Source: CAMLOF01 sp041913045
GTDB lineage: Bacteria; Pseudomonadota; Gammaproteobacteria; Burkholderiales; Burkholderiaceae_C
Assembly (NCBI GenBank): GCA_041913045.1
Contig: JAYSGB010000007.1
Span: forward strand, 62,001-126,000
Reading direction: 5' to 3'
Length of the DNA: 64,000 bases
The notes below the pieces were generated by a model. The model had not been told where the DNA came from. It worked only from the letters and a program-made list of their open reading frames with translations, and did not search any database. Shown here piece after piece: positions 15,751 to 23,353 of this stretch (position 1 is the stretch's first letter; the number at the start of each line of letters is the position of its first letter). Both the position numbers and the translations under genes were made by a program.

Positions 15751-16848
15751 ATGTCTGCCCCTCGCTTCCACGAACTCAAAGTTAAACGCGTCAACCCCGA
15801 AGCCGCAGGCTCGGTTGCGATCGCGTTTGACGTTCCCGCCGATGCCCGCGAAGCCTTCCGCTTCGAGCCAGGCCAGTTTCTGACCCTGCGCGCTCAGATC
15901 AATGGACAAGATGTGCGCCGCAACTACTCGATCAGCAGCGCCAGAAGCCAGTTTCTGAAACATGGCGAACTTGAGGTGGGCATTCGCCCGGTGGAAGGCG
16001 GCGTCTTTTCCAACTGGGCAGCGACCGCTGTGAAGGCGGGCGACACCTTGAGCGTCATGCCGCCCGAAGGCCGCTTCACGGTCAAAAAGCAACGCGCCAT
16101 CCACCGTGTAGGTTTTGCTGCGGGTTCTGGCATCACGCCCATTTTGTCGATTGCCGCAAGCACACTGGAAGAGCAGCCTGAATCCAAGTTCACCCTGGTC
16201 TACGGCAACCGCCGGATGTCCAGCGTGATGTTCAACGAAGCGCTGCAGGACTTGAAGGACCGTTTTCCCAATCGCTTCACCATGATTCACGTTTTGTCGC
16301 GTCAGGCGCAAGAAGTGGATTTATTGCAAGGCCGTATCGATGGCGACAAGGTGCGGGCTATTGTCGAGTCCTTGCTGCCCGCCAAGAGCATGGACGAAGT
16401 GTTCATTTGCGGCCCGGAAGCCATGATTGAGGCGACCGAAAAAGCGTTGGTTGATGCGGGTGTGCCCGCCAACCGCGTCTACAGCGAACGTTTTGCAGCT
16501 TCGGCTGCCCAGGCGGCCAAGGTACAGGCTGATACCGATGCGGCAGCGAACAAGTCTGCCACCGCCAAGAACATTCATATGACCGTGGTACTTGACGGCA
16601 AGGAGCATGACATTGCTGTTGGTGCGGATGAGCATTTGCTTGATGCCGCACTGAATGCTGGCTTGGATCTGCCTTTTTCTTGCAAAGCCGGTGTTTGCTG
16701 CACTTGCCGTTGCAAGGTGGTAGACGGCAGTGCCACGATGGACAAGAACTACACGCTGGAGGCTGACGAGGTGGCTCAGGGCTACGTGCTGAGCTGCCAG
16801 GCGCGCGCCGCAACGCAAAAGCTGGTACTCAGTTTCGACCACCGTTGA
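15751..16848 (+). CDS. paaE: Phenylacetyl-CoA epoxidase reductase PaaE
   Basis: This is the 365-residue NAD(P)H-dependent reductase that feeds electrons to the PaaA diiron centre. The FAD-binding motif RRNYSISS lies near residues 56-63, and the NAD(P) domain contains GFAAGSGITPILSI and VFICGPEAMIE. A plant-type [2Fe-2S] ferredoxin domain at the C-terminus has cysteine ligands in SCKAGVCCTCRC plus LSCQA. An alanine/lysine-rich linker near residues 250-275 joins reductase and ferredoxin. I chose the ATG at 15751 because GGAG precedes it; an ATG at 15730 overlapping paaD would add seven residues. It is the last gene of the paa operon. Confidence 0.96.
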   Translation: MSAPRFHELKVKRVNPEAAGSVAIAFDVPADAREAFRFEPGQFLTLRAQINGQDVRRNYSISSARSQFLKHGELEVGIRPVEGGVFSNWAATAVKAGDTLSVMPPEGRFTVKKQRAIHRVGFAAGSGITPILSIAASTLEEQPESKFTLVYGNRRMSSVMFNEALQDLKDRFPNRFTMIHVLSRQAQEVDLLQGRIDGDKVRAIVESLLPAKSMDEVFICGPEAMIEATEKALVDAGVPANRVYSERFAASAAQAAKVQADTDAAANKSATAKNIHMTVVLDGKEHDIAVGADEHLLDAALNAGLDLPFSCKAGVCCTCRCKVVDGSATMDKNYTLEADEVAQGYVLSCQARAATQKLVLSFDHR

Positions 16849-16957
16849 ACATCGGCCACCGCCAATATCCGGCCAAACGCGCTGGAACCGTGCGAAACAA
16901 GTCGGGAGTCTGATCCGTCCTGAATTAGGTTGACGCCTGGGACGGTAAATCAGACCG

Positions 16958-17032
16958 GCGTTAGCCTGCTTCAGTTCCACTGGCAGAGCCTCGATCTGCT
17001 GCTCGGGTGTTAGCAGCGTGGGAGTCTTGTCT
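16958..17032 (-). pseudogene. Transposase OrfA coiled-coil fragment (IS3-like)
   Basis: The minus strand reads about 25 residues, including TLLTPEQQIEALPVELKQAN. This resembles the leucine-zipper end of IS3-group OrfA proteins, where a PEQQI-x-x-L-x-x-EL-x-x-A pattern is common. No full transposase frame surrounds it. The assignment rests on a short match and is tentative. Confidence 0.4.
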
Positions 17033-17319
17033 CGGGGTGTACTTCCGTCCTTCTATGAGTGGATTTTTGTCACATTTAATTGGAGAGTTTCGAACTACGG
17101 AGGCGGTTGGGGCTATGGATGTACTGGGCGGAAGGCAGCGTACCCGTTTGCAGCGTCAGCGCTCGTTGGAAGCCTCAGCCTTTAATGACTGCTCCGAATC
17201 TCTGGACTAAACCGCTCGCGCGGTAGTCCCCGAGCACGGATTGTTGGTTGGCGGCGCAGGCACTCCTGGTGATGTTGTGAGGCGAGGCAATTGGCCTTGT
17301 TCACGACAGGACCAGCGAC

Positions 17320-17466
17320 ATGAATGCATCCCGACAGCCCATCTCGCGTTTACGGCTGAGCATGCTTGAAAACATGCGTATGCCCAGGATCGTGCCCAGA
17401 TCCCAGACAGGGTCTATCCGCGCCGTGCGCCGGGTTACCGCCTATCAGGGACGGCCTCCGGACACA
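17320..17466 (+). pseudogene. N-terminal fragment of a tyrosine recombinase
   Basis: About 49 codons encode the start of a phage-type integrase core-binding domain: SRLRLSMLENMRMPRIVPRS, then TGSIRAVRRVTAYQGRPPDT. Many stand-alone tyrosine recombinases begin with this S-L-R-x-R-M-x-E-D-M pattern followed by a YIRAVR helix and a GRSPDT turn. The tyrosine of that helix is replaced (GSIRAVRR), and the frame loses resemblance after PPDT. No catalytic domain with the Arg-His-Arg-Tyr residues follows. It is a dead remnant. Confidence 0.65.
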
Positions 17467-17603
17467 TTCGAGCGTGCCTGTTCCCAAGGCGGTCTTTCGG
17501 GCAGTGCGTTTTGTCTTAAGCGAACTGAAGAAGTTCTACATGGCCGAGTTGTCTCGCACGTCACCAGCGCAACTCACGCTGCAAGTGAGCACTGGTGTAA
17601 GAA

Positions 17604-17860
17604 CCAGCCCTCGGCCGTCCGTATGTAGGTAAAGTTCGCCACCCGCTTCTGGTTCGATGATTCCGCCTGGAATTGACTGGCCAGCAAGTTGTCGGCCGCA
17701 CCACAGCGTTCGCCCCGGTCTTTGGGCAATCCTCATATTCCGGGTCTGGCGCGCAGCGCTTGCTTACGCGCCACAAAAGTCGAGCCGACACTCCGCGCTA
17801 CGTCACCAGTTTCACCGCTTCAAGCTTGAACTCGGGACTGAACTTCCTTTTCGTGACCAT
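17604..17860 (-). pseudogene. IS3-family transposase remnant (OrfA start joined to OrfB piece)
   Basis: On the minus strand an ATG at 17860 opens VTKRKFSPEFKLEAVKLVT, the classic N-terminus of IS3-family OrfA. A TAG at 17798-17800 stops it after 20 codons, and RGVSA continues past it. Further on, in another frame, 17693-17604 reads DNLLASQFQAESSNQK then RVANFTYIRTAEGW, matching the OrfB integrase-core stretch usually written PNQKWVADFTYIWTAEGW. Most of both frames is missing, so this is an internal deletion with decay. No terminal inverted repeats were recognised. Confidence 0.75.
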
Positions 17861-18056
17861 CTGCCACTTGCTGTTTCATTTGCCACCTCAACAAGGTGTC
17901 ATCGAAACCGGCAGCAGCCTATTTGTTCAAAAGAACAGCATTGTTGAGCACAAAGATGACGAGAAGTGTATGCAAAATATTATAATAAAAATTATTTTTA
18001 GACAAATATAAAAATCAAAAGAATTATAAAAATCATTTAAAATCAATACAAATAAT

Positions 18057-18081
18057 AAAAACGCCTTCATCAAGGGTTTTT
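18057..18081 (+). terminator. Terminator-like hairpin in permease leader
   Basis: AAAAACGCCTT (18057-18067) pairs with AAGGGTTTTT (18072-18081) around a CATC loop, with one bulged G. The right arm ends in a U run. It lies about 120 bp before the permease start codon. It may be a genuine terminator of incoming transcription or an attenuator; no anti-terminator was identified. Confidence 0.4.
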
Positions 18082-18198
18082 ACTTATGATTGCTAGATGA
18101 ACTTTTGTATACAGTCCTGCGTACATGCTTACGCCAGACTTACTTATGAATGGTGTTTTGTATGTGAAAGCTCGCGTTCAACCATCGAAAGGCTAAAA

Positions 18199-19692
18199 AT
18201 GAAATCAAAAGAGCAGAGTCTCTCCAATGAGGGTAAGCCAACACGTCCCCCCAGTTTGCAACTCAGTGAAAAGTTGTATAACGAGGATATCGCGCCAGTA
18301 AAGGATCAAAATTGGGGAGTCTATAACTTATTCGCGATGTGGATGTCTAACGTCCACAGCGTTGCAGGCTATGTATTTGCTGCAAGTTTGTTTACATTGG
18401 GTTTAGGCGGTTTTCAGGTATTTTCAGCATTGATTGTTGGAATTATGCTGATTTATTATTTTACTAATATGGCGGGTGCGGCCGGGCAAAAGTACGGAAT
18501 TGCCTTTGCTGCATTCTGTAGACCAAGTTTTGGTGTGTTTGGTGCCAACATTCCCAGCATGATAAAGGCGTGCACTGCGACTTGCTGGTATGGCATACAA
18601 ACATGGGTTGCATCAACAGCACTTGTTGTCGTTTCTCTTAGATTGCTTCCGGAAACGGCTGCGTTGAATGGAGACAACCTGTTTGGAATGACAACACTAG
18701 GTTGGATTTGCTTCCTGATAATGTGGTTTTCACAGCTGGCTGTTTTCTACTATGGTTGGGAAGCAATCAGAAAATTTACCGATATGGCCGGTCCGGCAAT
18801 CTATGTGGTGATGTTCATACTCGCAGGTTGGATCGTTTGGAAGGCCGGTGGTGCTGAATATATTGACTTCTCACTGGGTTCTAAGAAATTGACGGGTGCT
18901 GACGCCGTTGCTGCTTGGTTTAGTGCTGTGGCATTCACCGTTGCTTGGTTTGCTGGAACAACCCTTAACTTTGCCGACTTTTCAAGGTTCATGAAGTCGC
19001 CGAAGGCGATGAGACAAGCAAATTTTCTCGGGCTTCCGATAAACTTTGCGTTGTTTGCTCTGGTTGCTGTTGTTACGACGTCTGGCGGTCTAAAGGTCTT
19101 TGGTGAATTGATTACTGATCCGGTTCATCTGGTTGCGAAGATTGATAACGTTGCCGCCATAATGCTGGGTGCACTCACCTTCATGACGGCCACGATTGCA
19201 ACAAATATTGTTGCTAACTTCGTCTCCGCATCCATGGATCTCACGAACCTTGCGCCCAAGTATTTGAATTTCCGACGCGCAGGGTTGTTGGCTTCTGTTG
19301 TTTCCGTTCTGGTGATGCCCTGGAAGTTGTATGGCGATCCGGTCATGATTCAATACACCTTGGGTACCTTGGGGGGATTCATTGGGCCAATCTTTGGAAT
19401 TATTATGTGCGACTACTTTGTCGTCAGGAACAAAGTGATCGACCTGGATCATTTGTATACAGAAGACAAGAATGGTAAGTACTGGTATTCTGGTGGGTTC
19501 AACGTCCGTGCAATTGCGGCGCTTGTCTTTGCCGGTGTTTTCTCTTTGCTCATATCTCAATTGCCTGCGTTTAAGTCGCTTGCGTCTTACTCGTGGTTCT
19601 TTGGTGCCGCGGCTGGCGCAGTATTCCATTTTGTTTTGAGCGGAAATCGCGTCGTAATGGATGCTAGAGTCGCTAAGGCAGCGGGATATTAA
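18199..19692 (+). CDS. NCS1-family nucleobase:cation symporter (probably cytosine)
   Basis: This is a 497-residue inner-membrane permease of the NCS1 family (cytosine, uracil, allantoin and related transporters). About twelve hydrophobic segments are visible. Family marks are WGVYNLFAMWMSNVHSVAGY near residue 45, GQKYGIAFAAFCRPSFGVFG, KACTATCWYGIQTW, TLNFADFSRFMKSP and the IFGIIMCDYFVVR segment. The ATG at 18199 follows AAAGG; an in-frame start at 18097 would add a non-conserved tail. Codon usage is clearly AT-richer than that of its neighbours, pointing to transfer. The deaminase gene directly downstream suggests that cytosine or a related base is the substrate, comparable to codB-codA pairs. 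Confidence 0.9.
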   Translation: MKSKEQSLSNEGKPTRPPSLQLSEKLYNEDIAPVKDQNWGVYNLFAMWMSNVHSVAGYVFAASLFTLGLGGFQVFSALIVGIMLIYYFTNMAGAAGQKYGIAFAAFCRPSFGVFGANIPSMIKACTATCWYGIQTWVASTALVVVSLRLLPETAALNGDNLFGMTTLGWICFLIMWFSQLAVFYYGWEAIRKFTDMAGPAIYVVMFILAGWIVWKAGGAEYIDFSLGSKKLTGADAVAAWFSAVAFTVAWFAGTTLNFADFSRFMKSPKAMRQANFLGLPINFALFALVAVVTTSGGLKVFGELITDPVHLVAKIDNVAAIMLGALTFMTATIATNIVANFVSASMDLTNLAPKYLNFRRAGLLASVVSVLVMPWKLYGDPVMIQYTLGTLGGFIGPIFGIIMCDYFVVRNKVIDLDHLYTEDKNGKYWYSGGFNVRAIAALVFAGVFSLLISQLPAFKSLASYSWFFGAAAGAVFHFVLSGNRVVMDARVAKAAGY

Positions 19693-19756
19693 TGCTGGGG
19701 GGAGGGTGTTTTATGATGCCCTCTCATTTCTTTGGAAAACGAATCTGGAATATTGT

Positions 19757-20212
19757 ATGGGGTCGATATTTTCAAGCGTTGATCTGATGGATATGGCTCT
19801 GGCTGAGGCTAGGGCTGGTGTCGATGAAGGTGGAATGCCGTTTGGGTCGGTTTTGTTCTTGGATGGAGCCGTGGTTTCTCGGGCGCATAATCGACAGTTG
19901 CAAGATGCTGATTATTTTGCGCATGCTGAAATGGAGTGTTTGAAGAAATACATAAATATTGGAGGTGGAAGAGTTGATGGCGCCGTACTGGTAGCGACTG
20001 AGGCGCCATGCCCGATGTGCGCCGGTGCGGCAGTGATACTGGGAATAAGGAAATTTGTCATTGGTGAGAGCTATCACTATCAAGGTGCTCTGGATTGGTT
20101 GATGACGCAAGAAGTGGAAGTTGAGGTTCTGGATCACAAGGGATGCATTGATTTGGTTTCGGAGTTTAGAATTAACCATGCTGATCGCTGGGCGAAATTC
20201 AGTGCCGGTTGA
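19757..20212 (+). CDS. Cytosine deaminase, yeast Fcy1-like
   Basis: This is a 151-residue zinc deaminase of the cytidine/tRNA-adenosine deaminase superfamily. The zinc-binding motifs are HAEMECL and PCPMC. The surrounding sequence, with IRKFVIGES, a GALDWL-x-x-x-EVEVEVLD segment and a C-terminal HADRWAKF, follows the pattern of fungal cytosine deaminase Fcy1 rather than bacterial CodA, which is a larger amidohydrolase. It should convert cytosine to uracil and ammonia. The start is uncertain: ATG at 19757 has weak ribosome-binding support, and ATG at 19787 is an alternative. The permease gene ends 64 bp upstream, and the pair shares the same low GC content. Confidence 0.85.
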   Translation: MGSIFSSVDLMDMALAEARAGVDEGGMPFGSVLFLDGAVVSRAHNRQLQDADYFAHAEMECLKKYINIGGGRVDGAVLVATEAPCPMCAGAAVILGIRKFVIGESYHYQGALDWLMTQEVEVEVLDHKGCIDLVSEFRINHADRWAKFSAG

Positions 20213-20318
20213 GTGATCGCGTAATACCAAGACTGGTATAGAAGGCGTGAATGCCCAGTTTGACATCCATAATTTTCTGAAAAGCGGTTTGGCCTGACTC
20301 ATCGTCAGCACCACCAGG

Positions 20319-20350
20319 AAAGCCCAAGTGATTCATTGCTTGGGCTTTTT
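20319..20350 (+). terminator. Rho-independent terminator after the deaminase gene
   Basis: A perfect 10-bp stem (AAAGCCCAAG at 20319-20328 and CTTGGGCTTT at 20339-20348) encloses a 10-base loop, with the T tract of 20346-20350 forming the end. It lies 107 bp after the deaminase stop and points rightward, so it ends the permease-deaminase transcript. Nothing else was recognised in 20213-20318. Confidence 0.85.
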
Positions 20351-20365
20351 CTTGGTCTGTTGGCT

Positions 20366-20926
20366 TCAACCGCCTCTTGCAGGTGAGGCGATCAGAAAGT
20401 CAAACGCCTCCGTCAGCAGCAGTGTCGCGCCTTCTCGCGTGTAGGTGCACCGTCTCGCTGGCCGACTCGCCGGGTGATTGAGTGGCCCTTGTGCGAGGCC
20501 ATTCGAGTGGCTATTCAGGGTCTCTGGATGCGTCAGCCCAAACTCCAGTGGGCTGCGCTGCAGGTCAGGCAGTTGAAATAGCAGTTCGCCCAGTGGCCGC
20601 TCCCCCAACGCTGACAGGTCATGCCAGGGGTTGCCTGGGCCCCAATGCGGGATGACAGTCCGGGCATGTACCAGCAACTGTTCGCTGGCATGCAGTCGCA
20701 CTTCTCGCACCCAGCACGTGCTGTTGGGTTGCAGCCCTAGCCGAAGACATTCTTCTGGGTATGGTGTGTCCCGCCCCTCGCTGGCTACCCGCACACGAGT
20801 GCCGGGCCAGCGATGTTTCAGGCGCGCGGTGATGGACCCAGGCTCCAGCAGCCAACTCTGGGCTTCGACCGAGGGGGCCACATTTTCAATCTGGTCTTCG
20901 AGGACCCATTGTGTACTTGCATTCAT
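20366..20926 (-). CDS. ubiC: Chorismate pyruvate-lyase (UbiC family)
   Basis: This is a 186-residue UbiC-like protein. The family converts chorismate to 4-hydroxybenzoate and pyruvate, the first step of ubiquinone synthesis. Matching features in order are SWLLEPGSITARLKHRWPG, VASEGRDTPYPEE, CWVREVRLHASEQ with the conserved Arg, VHARTVIP, GERPLGELLF and LLLTEAFDF with the conserved Glu. An insertion of about 25 residues lies between SPLEFGLTHPE and the ARRC segment compared with E. coli UbiC. I chose the ATG at 20926; the open frame runs to a TTG at 21010 without resemblance. The gene is transcribed away from the following binding-protein gene. Confidence 0.85.
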   Translation of the reverse strand: MNASTQWVLEDQIENVAPSVEAQSWLLEPGSITARLKHRWPGTRVRVASEGRDTPYPEECLRLGLQPNSTCWVREVRLHASEQLLVHARTVIPHWGPGNPWHDLSALGERPLGELLFQLPDLQRSPLEFGLTHPETLNSHSNGLAQGPLNHPASRPARRCTYTREGATLLLTEAFDFLIASPARGG

Positions 20927-21037
20927 CGTCAGTTGCGAATGGTAGTCGCCCCGGCGCCTGTCTTTGGCGTCGGGCTGCAGCACTGCAGGGTTGCCAATTT
21001 TTTCCGTCAACGGTAAAATAATAAGTACACTTATGAC

Positions 21038-21047
21038 GTGTATACAC
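21038..21047. promoter_or_regulatory. GTGTATACAC palindrome upstream of lipoprotein gene
   Basis: The 159-bp gap between ubiC and the lipoprotein gene contains a perfect 10-bp palindrome, GTGTATACAC, 39 bp before the ATG at 21086. It fits the GT-N-TATA-N-AC pattern reported for HutC-type GntR operators. No GntR gene is in the window, so the regulator is unknown and the match may be chance. Confidence 0.35.
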
Positions 21048-21085
21048 TATTTGTTGTGCTAGCAACCCCTTAGGAGTCCATTTCC

Positions 21086-22261
21086 ATGCGTACCGAACTT
21101 AAACTGGCTGTGTTGGCCGCTGCCGTGGCCCTGGCTGCCTGCGGCAAGAAGGAAGAAAACGCTGCGCCTGCGGATGCCGCAGCGGGCGATTCTCTGGTCG
21201 TGAAGATTGGCCACGTTGGCGCCACCAGCGGTGCGGTGGCCCACCTGGGCAAGGACAACGAGAACGGCGCCCGCCTGGCTGTGGAGGAACTGAACGCGGC
21301 TGGCGTGAAGATTGGCGACAAGACCGCCCGTTTTGAACTGCTGGCCGAAGACGATGCTGCCGACCCCAAGCAGGCTGTGGCCGCCGCGCAAAAGCTGGTG
21401 GATGCCAAGGTGAATGGTGTGGTGGGGCACCTCACGTCGGGGGCGACTCTGCCCGCTTCGGTGGTTTACAACGATGCCGGCATCCCGCAGATCACGCCTT
21501 CTTCCACGAACCCGAAATTCACGCGCCAGGGCTTTGCAGGCGCTTTCCGTCTGGTGGCTGACGACACCAAGCAAGGCGGCGCCATGGGCCGCTATGTGGT
21601 GCAGACCCTGCAGGCCAAGACGGTGGCCGTGATTGACGACCGTACGGCTTATGGCCAGGGCTTGGCGGAAGAGTTTGAAAAGTCGGCCAAGGCTGCGGGT
21701 GCCGAGGTGGTGGGGCGCGAGTTCACCAACGACAAGGCGACCGATTTCAACGCCATCCTGACCACCATCAAAGCCAAAAAGCCCGATGTGGTCTTCTTTG
21801 GCGGCATGGATGCTGTGGCTGGCCCGATGCTGCGCCAGATGAAGTCCCTGGGCTTTACCTCTAAGCTGGTGGGTGGCGATGGCCTGTGCACCGCAGAGAT
21901 GATCACCCTGTCCGCCGACGCGCTGGGTGACGAGCAGGTGTTCTGTGTGGAGGCCGGTGGTGTGGACGGCGACGAAGTTGCAGCGAACGAGAAGTTCCGC
22001 GCCGACTTCAAGGCCAAATACGGTGTTGAAGTGCAAGCCTACGCTGGCTACGCTTATGACGGAGTGAAGCTGCTTGCTGCTGCCATGCAAGCCGCAGGCT
22101 CGGCCGAGCCGCAGCAGTATCTGCCTGCGCTCAAGGCTATCCAGTACCAGGGTGCGTCTGGCAAGGTGGCGTTTGACGAAAAAGGCGATCGCCAGAACGC
22201 TGCGCTGACGCTCTACACGTTCAAGGCTGGAAAGCGTGCCCAGCTGGCAGTGATTCGCTGA
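21086..22261 (+). CDS. Lipoprotein substrate-binding protein, Liv type (orphan)
   Basis: This is a 391-residue binding protein of the branched-chain amino acid family, anchored as a lipoprotein. The signal ends in the lipobox LAAC with Cys19, followed by a charged and alanine-rich linker. The mature domain has VKIGHVGATSGAVAHLGKDN, EDDAADPKQAVAAAQKLVD, GHLTSGATLPAS and AYAGYAYDGVKLLAAAMQAA, all typical of LivK/LivJ. The ATG at 21086 follows AGGAGT. No permease or ATPase gene is adjacent, so it must rely on a transporter encoded elsewhere or on the livHMGF set near the window start. The ligand is unknown. Confidence 0.9.
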   Translation: MRTELKLAVLAAAVALAACGKKEENAAPADAAAGDSLVVKIGHVGATSGAVAHLGKDNENGARLAVEELNAAGVKIGDKTARFELLAEDDAADPKQAVAAAQKLVDAKVNGVVGHLTSGATLPASVVYNDAGIPQITPSSTNPKFTRQGFAGAFRLVADDTKQGGAMGRYVVQTLQAKTVAVIDDRTAYGQGLAEEFEKSAKAAGAEVVGREFTNDKATDFNAILTTIKAKKPDVVFFGGMDAVAGPMLRQMKSLGFTSKLVGGDGLCTAEMITLSADALGDEQVFCVEAGGVDGDEVAANEKFRADFKAKYGVEVQAYAGYAYDGVKLLAAAMQAAGSAEPQQYLPALKAIQYQGASGKVAFDEKGDRQNAALTLYTFKAGKRAQLAVIR

Positions 22262-22288
22262 GCGCGCAAATTGAACTAGCGCTGCCTG

Positions 22289-23140
22289 TCATGGGTTGCA
22301 GCTGGAGCAATGTCTTGGCTCCGCTGCGGCCATGTCCGTCCGTTGCCTCAGGGATTTTTCTGGGCATCGCGTGCATGCCCACAACTCGCTGAGGTAAACG
22401 GCGGTGGGTTTGCCGCAATCAGAACAAGGCAGCCCAGGCTGCCGTTCTGTGATCCAGAAACCCGGTGCGTCGCAGGCGGGGCAGTGTGAGCGGAGACGCT
22501 GCAGCAGATCGTTGGCGGCCTGCTCAATGTGTTTCATTCGGCTGGGGTTGGCGAATGCCCGCAGGTCCATTTCAACAAAGACCTGGCCACGGCTTGACTG
22601 ACCCCGGCATTCATCGAAACTCGCTCTCAGCTGTTCCCAGTGCGAGATGCCTTTGTGGATGCGCGGGTCTGTCTGGCCATCAGGGCGCAAGACGAGCAGG
22701 TGATCTGGGAACCCCTGGCGTGCGGCAAACGCCTGAACTTCTGTCCATTCGCCGCTGAGCAGGTGCTCACTGTTTGCCGGGCCCTGGGCCATACCGACGA
22801 CCTCGATGCCGAGCGCGTCGTCTATCCACACCAGGATTTCGATATTCCATGGGAACATGCCTGTGAAGGGGTCTGGGCCGAAGCTGCCTTCGCTGGCCAG
22901 ACCCAATGGCAGTCCAGATAGCTCCATGCCCTTGCGGGCCTTGAGCCGCGCTGCGGCAAGCTGTGTGCCTGGCCGGGCAACTTCGCCGGTGAACGTGCCC
23001 AGCGTGTCGGTATCAAACCCTTGCACGTGGGCGACGATACAGCCCAGGCCTGGTTCCAGCACCGGAGCCACCACACGCTCTTTACCGTGCTGAGTCAAAA
23101 ATGCCACTTGGCGGTTGGCATAGGCAGTGGTTCGCGTCAT
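22289..23140 (-). CDS. DUF6671-like protein with C-terminal zinc ribbons
   Basis: This is a 283-residue protein of unknown function. It resembles the DUF6671 family through its N-terminal half, including the ATKH-like start AFLTQHGKERVVAPVL, the stretch FDTDTLGTFTGEV and the segment GSFGPDPFTGMFPWNIEIL. The C-terminal quarter has four CxxC pairs (CPAC, CSDC, CTRC, CSSC), which would bind two zinc ions as ribbons. The ATG at 23140 is preceded by AAGGAAGAG. It converges on the lipoprotein gene with a 27-bp gap and diverges from the GGDEF gene. I see nothing that fixes its biochemical role. Confidence 0.7.
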   Translation of the reverse strand: MTRTTAYANRQVAFLTQHGKERVVAPVLEPGLGCIVAHVQGFDTDTLGTFTGEVARPGTQLAAARLKARKGMELSGLPLGLASEGSFGPDPFTGMFPWNIEILVWIDDALGIEVVGMAQGPANSEHLLSGEWTEVQAFAARQGFPDHLLVLRPDGQTDPRIHKGISHWEQLRASFDECRGQSSRGQVFVEMDLRAFANPSRMKHIEQAANDLLQRLRSHCPACDAPGFWITERQPGLPCSDCGKPTAVYLSELWACTRCPEKSLRQRTDMAAAEPRHCSSCNP

Positions 23141-23353
23141 CGCTCTTCCTTTACAAGCGTTGCGCGCCATTTTCCCCGCACCTTGATGATCGCGTTCGAA
23201 CCCGGGTCATGATCAGAAACCTGGATGTTGCAGCCGCGTACGACATTGCGGTTGATACCACTGGCTCAGAGCGCGCAAAAGCTCCATACTGCGTGCATTG
23301 GGGTTGCAGATCTGATTCCCTGGCCAAGCAGATTTCTCATACGTGGTTCTGTC

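Larger units (their letters stand above)
16849..18198. other. Non-coding stretch with mobile-element debris and AT-rich leader
   Basis: This 1.35-kb stretch contains no intact gene. From 16850 to about 17900 it holds fragments of mobile elements on both strands (listed separately), all interrupted by stops and frame changes. A further plus-strand piece around 17088-17145, reading TTEAVGAMDVLGGRQR, is reminiscent of a transposase OrfA N-terminus, but I cannot confirm this. From about 17950 to 18198 the sequence becomes extremely AT-rich with runs of A and T, likely the promoter and leader of the permease gene. The composition shift marks the border between the paa island and a foreign segment. 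Confidence 0.7.

Noticed and set aside
20366..20926. UbiC-like fold read as the UTRA effector domain of a GntR regulator
   Set aside because: No winged-helix domain precedes it, and the WVREVRL and LLLTEAF motifs match chorismate lyase better than UTRA domains.
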